A stretch of 64,000 bases of DNA, taken from contig JARZZO010000004.1 of the NCBI GenBank assembly GCA_030544215.1, forward strand, positions 41,281,980 through 41,345,979. Reading direction: 5' to 3'. The notes under the pieces were generated by a model. It was not told the DNA's origin, did not search any database, and worked only from the letters and a program-made list of their open reading frames with translations. The DNA is from Zantedeschia hybrid cultivar (lineage: Eukaryota > Streptophyta > Magnoliopsida > Alismatales > Araceae). Below are positions 36,701 to 46,837 of this stretch, piece by piece. Within the stretch, counting starts at the first letter, position 1. Every line of letters begins with the position of its first letter. The position numbers and the translations under genes were made by a program.

Positions 36701-37679
36701 CGAGCCTCAGATCCACGTCTCCGCGGTTCAATCTTCTCTTACTTGTTAACACCTGCAAGTTATTGCAGATATGAGAAACACATCCAGTATCTAATACCCA
36801 GGATGTTGATTCTCTATAAGACAAGTTAAGATCGATCATGAGAATACCTGAAGCTTCACCAAGCTTCTCCTTTGCTTTTTCTGCAAGATAAATCTTGCAG
36901 TTTCTCTTCCAATGATCTTCTTTATGGCAGTGAAAACACTGACCTTTATCATTGACTTTAGCTTTGTCCTTTTGTGCTGTCGGTTTGCTTTTCACTTGCT
37001 TCTTAGGCTTACCTTTCTTAAAGGTCTGTCCAACTTTCCTTTTCTTGTTGGTCTTACCAACAAGCATTACACTTGGCTTATCTTTCTGAATAGTGCCTTC
37101 AGCTGTCTTCAACATGTTGAGCAGCTCAGCTAGTGAAACTTCAATTTTATTCATATTGAAGTTGATAATGAATTGTGAAAATGAATCTGGAAGGGACTGT
37201 AGGATTAAGTCAATGCTCAGGTCATTGTTCATAACAAAGCCCAGCACAGCAAGCCTCTCAATCCATTCTATCATCTTGAGCACATGAGTTTGCACAGATG
37301 TGCCCTCGCTCATTCTGGTCCTGAACAATTTCTTAGATATCTCATATCTTTCTGTTCTGGATTGTTCACCAAACAACTCTTGTAGGTGATTCAGAATGGT
37401 CTTAGGTTCCATGTTATCATGCTGTCGCTGCAGTTCATTGTTCATTGAACCGAGCATATAACACTGGACCTTGACATAGTCCTCCTTCCAATTTTCATAC
37501 ATCATTAATTCATCTTCGTTAGCATTATCACCGGGTTGCACTGGATCTGGTTGATCCAGGACATTGGCTAGCTTTTCGCACCTGAGGACAATCTTCAGGT
37601 TGCGTAACCAGTCAATGTAATTTGGTCCCGTGAGTTTGTTTGCATCAAGTATGCATCGGAGGGGGTTAGGTGACGACAT
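33750..37679 (-). pseudogene. gag-pol: Copia B gag-pol polyprotein with two in-frame stops
   Basis: One continuous frame of 1,310 codons. Gag begins MSSPNPLRCILDANKLTGPN with the expected dimerisation region. The zinc knuckle is Cys248-x2-Cys251-x4-His256-x4-Cys261. Protease has LDTGC (Asp297). Integrase has His433, His438, Cys464 and Cys467; its first catalytic residue is Asn494 in HSNVCGP where Asp is normal, while the second Asp (LRSD, 557) and the Glu in NGVSERRN remain. RT has YVDD at 982-985. RNase H has DSTTEAEY near 1194. It ends GDWL. Stops lie at 35982-35984 (after LNT) and 35094-35096 (after GYRQR). There are no frameshifts. Normally the product makes cytoplasmic particles, cDNA and nuclear integration. 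Confidence 0.95.
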
Positions 37680-37778
37680 AGCGACCTACATGGAAATATA
37701 TAAAAATGAGCAGATAGTTCTTAAAATCAGATTAAGGACTTTTAATCTAGATTTATGCTCCCACTATTTTTCGGCGAT

Positions 37779-37824
37779 CTGTATGACCCTCTAAGATACA
37801 GAACGGGAGATTCCGGTGATCTCC
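37779..37824 (-). other. Copia B gag-proximal hairpin pair
   Basis: In sense orientation, GGAGAT and ATCTCC pair around a 7-nt loop (37806-37824), followed by CTGTAT and ATACAG (37779-37801). The first corresponds to GGAGAC and GTCTCC in elements A and C, a compensatory change of one pair. Confidence 0.7.
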
Positions 37825-37854
37825 TAGTAGGGATCAGAATCCTTCGGGCAACAT

Positions 37855-38190
37855 GCATGTGACCTTGTGGTAGCACAACAAATCACATCAAGTCCCTTAG
37901 GCAGTCAACTCTTGACAGTTGCAACGTTTGCAATATCCGATCGATTTAACCCCTGAATCAGAATGACCTTGTGGTAGCACAACAAATCAATTTGATTCAG
38001 TTAAGTTTATCCATCATTACTTAGATGACATGAATTCATAGTGCAATCTTTGTGGTAGCACAACAAAACTACACTATTTGTCCATTCATCTTAATGACAT
38101 CACATGTCGTAGACCTAGTTTAATTTCTAAATCAAACAGACCTTGTGGTAGCACAACAAATCCGTTTGAGATAAGAATTATCCTAAGATC
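37855..38190 (-). repeat. Copia B four-hairpin array
   Basis: TTGTG-GTAG-CACAA (plus strand) occurs at 37865, 37969, 38050 and 38143. In sense RNA each is enclosed by its own outer stem: CAAACGGA with UCUGUUUG, AUAGUGUAGU with AUUGCACUAU, CUGAAUCA with UGAUUCAG, and AUGUGA with UCACAU. Sequence outside the core differs between copies. Confidence 0.8.
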
Positions 38191-39360
38191 TATAATGATG
38201 GTGGGTTACGTGGATTATTCTTAATATCTCACGTTTACAACTTAAGTTTTAAAAGAGGGATTTGATTTTGATTTGTAAAAAATCGTGCTATCAATAGTAT
38301 TTCAATTTGAAGTATCAATATACTTAATAGAAATATATATAAGATAGCATAGTCCACAAATATCACATATGTGCAGAAAAATTAAATGGGGATGATCATG
38401 GACTGTTAAAGCTACTATGGAATCATCGGAGCCAAACGATGATCCATAATAGGATCCTAATGTGAAAACAGCAATACTGGTTCCATTTGATGCGAGTCCT
38501 TCCTCCAGAGGTGTCTTCAGAAGATCCCGTCCTCTTAGCTTAATCCAATACATTTAAATATGAAATTCAGGACTCGCAGGTCCACAAATGTACATTTAAA
38601 CATTTAGAAACCTTGATCTTATCAAGGGGAGTACAATCTTATAGGAAGGTAGAAAGTACACTTGGATTAAGAGAGAGGAGGACACGTAGGTCCTATTTAA
38701 AATACCAAATGAAATAAGCATCGCATCCATTCACATCATTCATCACATGAAAATTCTAAGTCCATGATCATCCCACTATAAGACACATCACATGCATCAC
38801 AATCATCACATAATTGTTGTTTGGTATTAAATTTTATAAATATAAAATTATAATACCAATTAGTTTTCGAAATAACATTTATTTCAGTATAATCAATAAT
38901 ATTCAAAACATTATTGACAAATAAACTAACTAAACCATTCAGTTAATCTAAATACAAATTCAAACAATTTGAACATTAAGAGTAATCAAGTTATGCATGA
39001 AATCAGTTTAAAACAATTTTAAACTAATCAATTTAACAGGGAAATTAATTATCTAAAACAATTTTAAATAATTAACTATCACCCTATTAATAACAAAGCC
39101 CTTTAAGTGACTAACAGTTATTAAACACTTTAATAAGCTGTTAATAATCATAAAAATTAATTAATAACATTTATTAATTATTCTTATAATTTTTCTGTTT
39201 TAAAACAATTTTAAAACAGGCTAAAACGGGCTAAAATTGAGTTTAAAGGGGTTTAAACAGGTATTTAAAAACAATTTTAAAACCAGAAATAAATGGGCCC
39301 ATCCCATTAGGGCCCAATTGGCCCGGACCCGGACCCTGGTTCGACCAGGGTCGAGCCCTG

Positions 39361-39372
39361 GCTCTGATACCA
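39361..39372 (-). other. Copia B primer-binding site
   Basis: The minus strand reads TGGTATCAGAGC one base after the 5' LTR. This is the usual site complementary to the 3' end of initiator tRNA-Met in plant copia elements. Confidence 0.93.
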
Positions 39373-39373
39373 C

Positions 39374-40950
39374 TGTAAGGAATCGCCAAGAACGCAGCGG
39401 AAATAAAAATGATTCCATTGTATCGGTTGCTGGGGTTGTAAAACGGACATTAAAACTAACGCGGGAAGAACAGTTCTTCACATTTGCGGGGTTTCGAATC
39501 TCCCGTGGATGATGCCGACTCGGTAATCGCGCACGCGCACGATCTCTAGAGGTATCCACACGAGTTCCCGCAGCAGACGCGATTTCCTCCTCGGCTTGAG
39601 TGCTCCGACCAGATCTCAGATCCACCATGCGCAGAGAGAGACAGATCCACTCCGAGAAGGAGAGAGAGAGAGGAGAGAGAATCTTGGGAGTAAAAATTCG
39701 TCCAAGTAACTTTTTACCACTCCCCCTTGGCCCTCCTTATATAGAAATAAGGATAAGCACAACAGTTAATCCTCATGATTATCCAAGAGTTTGGCCTTGG
39801 ATAATTCTCCATTAAATCTTCATGTTTATCCTGCAGCTTTTCACAAAAACCCAGATAAGCATGAAATTTAACATCTCTCACCGTCTGACGAGAACTCTTA
39901 TGTGTGTGACCCTCTAGGCCCATATATCAGTCCGGTTGCAGGCCCATTAAACTTAGAACTGTTTCTTAAGTTTAATATTTATTAATTAACATTTAAACAT
40001 CATATGTTAAACGATTAATTTAATAAACAAGTAAATTATCATCCGATGATTAATTCACTTGGCCTTATGATCATGAACAGCACCAAACACTACCTCATGA
40101 TCCCAGAAGATATAAGGGATACTGTTCCCTTCAATTGAACCTTTTCGTCTGCCGATACCGCACAGATATAATCCTTCACTCATGCAATGTCCCGATAACG
40201 CAAGGGTATGGTTTTATAGTCAAACCCTCTATCGCATTATCCAGATGGATTCCAGTACACAGTTAATATCTAGAAAGACATCTCTTTCATTAGACCCTGG
40301 CCAGGGATTTCTGTGTACACATCCATGGGACATTCTCTCTCCAGTCTTATACCAAGAGTGAGTGATCCCTTGTTGTTCACTCAATTACCTTCGCAAGCTT
40401 TCCACTGTATCTGAAAGACCGATTATGGTGGGCTTAATGGTTAAAGTCTACGAGTCAGAGAATCAAGATACAATGGTCCACAAACAAGGTATCATTGGTG
40501 ACTCAGGTCAAAGGACCAACTGTGCTACTGCAACAAATGAATTCCCTGGTTGACTAATAGGTATAATTACCATCCAGGAATTCTTATTTGGGTCTGTTCA
40601 GTGAACTCATTCTCTAATGAGCACCCACTTGTTTGTCTTAGTGTCACCACACGAGTGAATGTGAGATCATTCACCCTCATCATATGAGCAGACATAACTT
40701 GTGTCGATCTTATCGGATATTTAATATCCATCTCAAATATCCTATGATCGAGAACTATTTAAGACAATTGCCTTAGGATATTGATCTCACTATCATGATC
40801 TCATTATGATTCAATATCCCATACATTTGTCTATGGACCTTCATTACGATAGTCGTTTGCGAGAACTATTAAATGAAGAAATAATTGCCTTTATTAATAA
40901 TCTGAACTAGAATGTACAATGATTGGCTTTGAGGCCACCAAATTCTAATA
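39374..40950 (-). repeat. Copia B 5' LTR, 1577 bp
   Basis: It pairs with 32159-33735. The sense TATA box is at 39736-39745, and the shared box GGCCTAGAGGGTCACACACA lies upstream of it at 39901-39920. Confidence 0.97.
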
Positions 40951-40955
40951 TTCTG
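40951..40955. repeat. Copia B target duplication, right copy (TTCTG)
   Basis: It corresponds to CTCTG at 32154-32158 with one substitution. Confidence 0.85.
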
Positions 40956-42331
40956 TTAAGTAGGTATGCTGCTGACTATAGAGCATACCCCCAGAGGGAC
41001 ACTGGTAATCCTGAAAAGCTCATCATGGATCGCACCATGTCCAACAAGGTGCGATTCCTCCTTTCTGATACACCATTCATCTGTGGTGTATATGGAGGGG
41101 TCAGCTGAGAAATGATACCATTATCCTTTAAGAATTGTGTGAAATTAGTACTCAAGTATTCTCCTCCTTGATCTGATCGAAGAGCTTTAATACTCTTTCC
41201 TAATTACTTCTCTACCTCATTCTTGAACTCTTTGAACTTCTCAAATGCTTCCGACTTGTACTTCATTAAGTACACATAGCCGAATCTTGAGAAGTCATCG
41301 GTGAACGTGATGAAGTAAGAAAAGCCACCTTTGGCTTGGGTGGACATTGGACCACATACATCTGAATGTTTTAGTTCCAAAATGTCCTTGGCACGTTCTC
41401 CATGTCCAGTAAATGGAGATTTTGCCATCTTTCCCATAAGGCAGGATTCACATGTTGCAAACGATTCATAATTGAATGCAGTTAAGTAACCATGCTTGTG
41501 CAACTTTTGCAACCTACTTTCGCCAACGTGCCCAAGTCTACAATGCCACATGTAGGCCTGGTTCACACAATTCTTGCTCTTCTTAAGAGCATTATCAATT
41601 TGAAGATTGTAATAAGAAACATCTAAGAGATATAGACCGTTGACTAAAGATGCCGAAGCTATTGATTTATTACCATAATAAATCAAACAACTTCTATTCT
41701 CAATAGTCAACCTATATCCTATCTTGTCCAAACAAGATATTGATATGATGTTCTTTATTATGCTAGGAACATAATAACAATCTTCTAATAGTAACGCGTC
41801 TCCCGATGAAAGCCTGAGGTTTGCTGTCCCAACAGCAATCGCCGCAACTTTTGCGCCGTTTCCTAGCTTGAATTCCACCTCGCCTTGTCTCAGCTTGCGC
41901 TTACTTGTCAGCATCTGTGCATCATGACAGATATGAGAAGCACATCCGGTATCCAATACCCAAGATGTGGAATCTCTAACTGACAAGTTGATATCTATCA
42001 TATAGATATCTGAAGCTTCAGACAGCTTCACTCTTCTATGAGCTTTGTCGTTAAGGAACTCTTTGCAGTTCCTCTTCCAGTGACCATACTGCTTATAGTA
42101 GAAGCAGTCACCCTTCACTACTCTTTTGCCTTTGTCTTTCGATCTTTTATCGTTAGCTATCATCTCTGTTTCAGGGGCATCCAATGCCGATTCAGCAGGA
42201 GGATCAGCTCCAGGGACAAAGTCAATGTGCTCAGATCTGAAGACATTTTTCAGGTTTCTGAACCAATCTGAGTAGATCAGGTAAGTCAAAAGGGCATCAA
42301 GTATGCCACGGAGTGGGTTATTCGACGACAT
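40956..42331 (-). pseudogene. gag-pol: Copia A gag-pol, 5' half: deleted gag, protease, integrase
   Basis: It starts MSSNNPLRGILDA and keeps the first gag motif (YSDWFRNLKNVFRSEH), then jumps to the basic linker KRSKDKGKRVVKG. About 170 codons present in element B are missing, including the gag dimerisation region. The zinc knuckle reads CFYYKQYGHWKRNC, with Tyr for the second Cys. Protease keeps VLDTGCASHIC. Integrase keeps HCRLGH, CESCLMGK, the first catalytic Asp (HSDVCGP) and the second (LRSD), and is cut by element B at AAYLLNR. There is one in-frame stop at 41204-41206. Element C shares the same deletion and the same Cys-to-Tyr change, so these defects pre-date both insertions. Confidence 0.93.
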
Positions 42332-42441
42332 AATTCCCTACAAGAGATAAGTAAAATCTATTTAGCAGATGTTCAATTATTAAAATTTAAAACAAGACAT
42401 GGTCTTTTGTTCAAGTTTAACTCCCACTAATTTTCGACGGA

Positions 42442-42487
42442 CTCTATAACCCTCAGTTATACAGAACGGGAGACGCCGACAGTCTCC
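42442..42487 (-). other. Copia A gag-proximal hairpin pair
   Basis: In sense orientation, GGAGAC and GTCTCC pair around TGTCGGC (42469-42487), then CTGTATAAC and GTTATAGAG pair around TGAGG with one mismatch (42442-42464). Confidence 0.7.
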
Positions 42488-42524
42488 TAGTGGGGATCAG
42501 AATCTCAATGACTTGCACTACAGC

Positions 42525-42840
42525 CTTGTGGATGGCACAACAAACTGTAATACATTCAGAGAGCACCCAACTCATGGGACTTGCAACTCCTTGCAATATC
42601 TGATCATAGCTTCAGTCCCTAGAGATTTAATGGCCTTGTGGATAGCACAACAAACCACTAATTCTAGTCTAAGCTAACCATCATTACGCGACGAGCATAG
42701 ATTTGCATGCAGCCCTTGTGGATAGCACAACAAAGCTACATAGTTCCTCTACCCCGATCATATAGGCATCTAATGCCATAGCCACAGTTTCTCCTCCCAA
42801 TTAAGTAGGCCTTGTGGATAGTACAACAAACTTGCCTAAA
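42525..42840 (-). repeat. Copia A four-hairpin array
   Basis: TTGTG-GATRG-CACAA (plus strand) occurs at 42536, 42636, 42716 and, with one stem change, 42812. Outer stems in sense RNA include AUUACAG with CUGUAGU, UUAGUGG with CCAUUAA and AUGUAGC with GCUGCAU; the fourth has mismatches. Confidence 0.8.
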
Positions 42841-43639
42841 GTGATTCGAATCCTATGACTATAATGATGGTGGACCACGCGGTAAGTTCTTAACTACTCG
42901 CGTTACGGCTTAGAGTTTATCTGAGGGTATTTAGATAACTTTTATCTTGGTCTCTCCTAGGTGATAGTATATAAATATATCGTATATATTTACTAAATAC
43001 TATAACCTGCTTTGATTCATAATCAAAAGAAATCAATGCATCTCATACATGTCATTAGTGTGGTCATGGATAGCACAGTGGGTTTGACTGGAGCCAACAG
43101 TCAAACGTACACACAATCTAACACAACAATTATATTAGATATCCTGCAAACACATAGGCAAGAAATCTCCATCTTTTTGCCTTCCTGGTTGCAGCTGTGG
43201 ATCGTCCTCGCTCCTTCCTCGGTTGCCTCGATCAGATTACATTAATTCTAGAATTACATGTAATTAGAAGAGAGCCTTATGGCGAGTATAAGAGAGAGGG
43301 AGGTAGAAATACATCGGAGTATGAGAGAAAGAGGTGCGCAGACCTCTATTTATTAACAATTAATAAAAATCATACATCCACGATCCACACAATCCATCAT
43401 TCATCACATGAACAATTAAATAAGTGCATATCCATGACCACGGTGTGTTTTAAACATTTCACACATGATTCAGCGCATCATATGGCTAAAACAAATGAGT
43501 TTTTCAAAATAAATAATTTTGGCTTTCAAAAAACTGGGATCCAATCAAAATTGGCATTTGAATTTCGAAAACTCATTTTATTAACTTAACATGAAATTAA
43601 ATCAAAATTTAAAAGCAATAAACATACATCATATGCGCA

Positions 43640-44350
43640 CACAATCCAAATTAATAATTCCATATTATTCCATGCAAATTAGAACAATTCTAATAATCTA
43701 ACACTTAGATTTAAAACCCCATTAATAATCTAACAATTAGACTATTAAAGACTAATCTAACTCTTAGATTAATCCAACTAAGTTAATTAATAATTTAACA
43801 TTTAAATTAATAATCAACTATGATTAATTATTAACAACTAATCTAACATTTAGATTAGCCAATTAATGTTAATTGTTAATTTAACTCTTAAACTAATAAT
43901 TAACATTAACTGATTAATAATTAATTAATCTAACTCTTAGATTAGATAATTAAATTTATTATTAATTTAACTATTAAATTAATAACAACAATAATTAAAG
44001 AAGGACTACATATTTAACATTTAAATCAGTCATTTAAGTAATTATTAATTTAACAATTAAATTAATAATTAACTCAAATTAATAATTAACAATTAGATGT
44101 ATTAATAATTAATAATATAACAATTAGATTAATAATTATTAACCACTAATTTTAACTCTTAAAATTAGATATATTAAGGTCAATAATTAATTTAACACTT
44201 AAACTAATATTAACCTCAATTAATCCACAACTAATTGCTAATTAATAAAAAATCCTTAATTAACATAATGATTCAAAATCATTAAGGCCCATTTAATTAA
44301 AATTGACGAATAAATTTAAGTATCAAAACAATTTTTGAATTTTAAATTAA
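43640..44350. repeat. AT-rich repetitive block in the copia A leader
   Basis: Phrases such as CTAACTCTTAGATTA and ATTAACAATTA recur many times with variation. Element C has the counterpart at about 59130-59800. Confidence 0.8.
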
Positions 44351-44466
44351 AAATCAGATTTTAATATTATTAAATGGGCAAATTTGGGGTTTAAATAGGG
44401 TTAATTTGGAAAAAATCAGAAGATGCCATCTCATTGGGCTCGGGCCCTGGCCGAGCCAGGGCTCGG

Positions 44467-44503
44467 ACCAGGCGCCCACAGTGGGCGCCTGGTTCGACCA
44501 GGC
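44467..44503. repeat. Strong GC hairpin in the copia A leader
   Basis: ACCAGGCGCCCA and TGGGCGCCTGGT form a perfect 12-bp stem around CAG (44467-44493). An overlapping alternative, GCCTGGT with ACCAGGC around TCG (44487-44503), matches the hairpin next to B's primer site. Confidence 0.8.
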
Positions 44504-45124
44504 CCTGGACCCGGCCCGGGCCGGTCTGACCGGCTCGGGACCGGGCCCCCCACACGGTTCACCCCCCCCTCTTCAACCCCAACCCTGCACCCGAAAACCC
44601 TAGATGCAGGTGGGTGGGCGGCTGGGCAGCGCCGCCGCCGGCGTGCCCCAGGCACCGCCGGCCCCGGCCGGCGTTGCCCCCGGTGCCGACGACGTGCCCG
44701 ACGCCGGCAGGGCCGCCGTCGGCCTCCGATGGGGTGAAGACCAAGCCCAAAAACCCCTTTTTTCTGGTTTTAAAACCTGTGCAGAAGGGGAAAAGAGGGG
44801 AAATTCGGCCATCTCCAGTGGCCTCTCCGGCACCGGTTAGGAGTCCATTGATGCCCGGTGACAATCCCCAGAACATCAGGGGTCCTAATCTTACCATCCC
44901 AACACTTGGGGGGCTCAAACGAAGCCGCAATAAATCCGGATCTTCATCACATGAAAAATCCGAAAACCCCAAAAAAAATTTCAAAAAATTGTAGAAAAAT
45001 AATCTAATTAACTGTGCCCATCGTCTGAACACAGATCCGACAATTAATCGAACATTTATGCATGGAATAACGCATGAAATATTAAGTTCGGAGACCGAAA
45101 CGGGACGAGAAACAGTGGAACCTG

Positions 45125-45136
45125 GCTTTGATACCA
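45125..45136 (-). other. Copia A primer-binding site
   Basis: The minus strand reads TGGTATCAAAGC, one base changed from the initiator-tRNA-complementary TGGTATCAGAGC seen in B and C. Confidence 0.9.
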
Positions 45137-45137
45137 C

Positions 45138-46693
45138 TATTGGGTTTTCTCGGGTTTCTCCGGATCGCTCACGCAGCGGAAAATAAAATAATAAACAGCG
45201 ATCCGTTCCCGTTTCGAAAAAACTAAAACTACGATTATCGGATAATCGATTCTCACCGTGTGCGGATTCGAATCCGCAACCGTTCGGTTCCGTCGGTGCG
45301 ATACTGCAAGCTGCGCAAGCGTCCGGCCTCTAGCGAAGTCCACGCGATCCTCCCCGCGACGGATATCCTCGCGTTTCTCGTTCTTCGCAGCCCACGAAAC
45401 CTCCGCCGGTCGCCGCAACGATCGCCGCAGCGTGCGGACGATTTCCTGTCGAACGGTATTCGGAGAAGCGGCGGAGCAGATCTGGATCTGTCTGGACGCC
45501 AGAGAGAGAGAGAGAAACTGAGGAGGGGCGGCTAGGGTTGGCAGCAACTTGGCCTGCTCAGCCCGTTCGCTATGTTTTATACTAACCGCGCAGTTTTTCA
45601 TAAAAACCCCCGGTTTATATAAAACCCACTTGTTTATCCATCGCCTTGAGAATCATGTGCGTGTGACCCTCTAGGCCCAAGTACCAGTCCAGTTAATGGC
45701 CTAACAAGCCCAGTGACTCCTCACTGGCTTTATTAATCAATTAATAACCCTTTATTAATTAATTAATCAATCGAATTGATGTCGCACATCGAATTCGACC
45801 GGGCCTCCGATCACGTTGGGTGCCAAGCAACACCGCGTGAACCCGGAAGGTATTGGGGTTAAGTAACCCACTCTTGGAACCTTTCCGCCGACAGTTACCG
45901 CGTGGATATAATCCTTCATTCGTACAATGCTCTTGAGTCAACTCAGGGTATGGCGAGCTGTCAAACCCTAACCGGTCGACTCACTTGGATTGGATGCCGC
46001 TGATGAATATCGAAAAACTCCTTTCCCGACATTATCGTCCGCCCTGGCCAGGGACTTTCGCGCATCCTTCCTAGAGCATTCTCTCTCTAAGTACCGAGAG
46101 CGAATGATTCCTTATTGACACACAATTCCCTTCGACGGTATTCTGCTGTACCCAATCCTTGGCGTATTAGAATCCCGTGGCTAGAGATTCGTAAACCAAG
46201 GTCAAAGCACAGAAGTCCACCGACAAGGTGTCTTTGGTGTCTCAGGTCCGAAGACCATCCACGCAACTGCGACAATAGAATCAAGCTAGTTGACAGTGAG
46301 GTACAATACCATCCAACGATTCAGTCGGATCAGTTCAGTGAACTCATTTTCCAATGAGCACCTACAGATTCGTCTTAGTGTCTCCACACAAGTGACTTAT
46401 GAGATCAGTCACCCTCATTATATGAGCAGGAGTAATCTGTACTAGTCTAACCGGATATCCGATGTCCTTCTCGGATATCCTCCGACTAGGAACAATTAAG
46501 AATATGTGTGTTTAAGTGATTAGTCTCAGTAGTATAATCTCATCATAATCTGATCACTATAGCACATATTCACGGACTTCATTATGAAACGATAATTAAT
46601 GCGATTTACACATAATGAATATTATGTCATTTTATTAATAAATGAACGAGATTTACATAGTCAGATTGGCTTGTAGGCCACCTAAAACTAACA
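45138..46693 (-). repeat. Copia A 5' LTR, 1556 bp
   Basis: It pairs with 28547-30100. The sense start TGTTAG is intact, and the sense TATA box is at 45614-45621. The shared upstream box is at about 45657-45676. Confidence 0.95.
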
Positions 46694-46698
46694 CTAAC
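46694..46698. repeat. Copia A target duplication, right copy (CTAAC)
   Basis: It matches 28542-28546. Confidence 0.92.
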
Positions 46699-46767
46699 CC
46701 TTCTGAAACTAAAGTACAACATTACCAGCCTTGGACATAGTGAGTTTAAAAAGGCAGAGCTGCCTTT

Positions 46768-46792
46768 TGGACCTCTCTCTCTCTCTCTCTCT

Positions 46793-46835
<43 letters not shown>
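46768..46835. repeat. (CT)n(AT)n compound microsatellite
   Basis: A CT run passes into a long AT run about 75 bp beyond copia A. A similar compound run lies just before the left end of the element. Confidence 0.92.

Positions 46836-46837
<2 letters not shown>

Larger units (their letters stand above)
37680..39360 (-). other. Copia B untranslated leader with structured repeats
   Basis: This 1.7-kb stretch between the primer-binding site and gag has no coding frame. In sense order it holds a GC hairpin next to the primer site (39333-39351, ACCCTGGT and ACCAGGGT around TCG), an AT-rich block, four TTGTG-CTAC-CACAA hairpins (37855-38190), and two hairpins close to gag (37806-37824 and 37779-37801). 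Confidence 0.8.
32159..40950 (-). mobile_element. Copia element B, young, nested in copia A
   Basis: It is 8,792 bp with LTRs of exactly 1,577 bp each (32159-33735 and 39374-40950); only a couple of differences were seen by eye, so the insertion is recent. On the minus strand the order is 5' LTR, primer-binding site, 1.7-kb leader, one gag-pol frame, polypurine tract and 3' LTR. It split the integrase region of A at the codons for LLNR|VPSKS. It is related to A and C but retains the complete gag. The protein layout is that of TNT1-94-like copia elements; the named lineage was not determined. Confidence 0.97.
42332..45124 (-). other. Copia A untranslated leader (2.8 kb)
   Basis: In sense order: about 400 bp of ordinary sequence, a GC-rich block (about 44735-44425), a long AT-rich block of TTAATTA-type repeats (about 44350-43640), then the four-hairpin array and the gag-proximal hairpins. 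Open frames in the GC-rich block have no recognisable domain. The layout matches element C. Confidence 0.8.
28547..46693 (-). mobile_element. Copia element A, interrupted by copia B
   Basis: Its 1.55-kb LTRs are at 28547-30100 (3') and 45138-46693 (5'), and the 5-bp target duplication CTAAC flanks the whole unit (28542-28546 and 46694-46698). Without B (32159-40950) it is about 9.35 kb. On the minus strand the order is 5' LTR, primer-binding site, a 2.8-kb untranslated leader, a gag-deleted gag-pol, polypurine tract and 3' LTR. LTR differences by eye are clearly more numerous than between B's LTRs, matching the nesting order. It belongs to the same subfamily as element C. Confidence 0.95.

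Noticed and set aside
44423..45137. Pro/Ala/Gly-rich frames in the copia A leader
   Set aside because: They overlap on both strands in GC-rich untranslated leader, are not preserved in element C, and match no domain.
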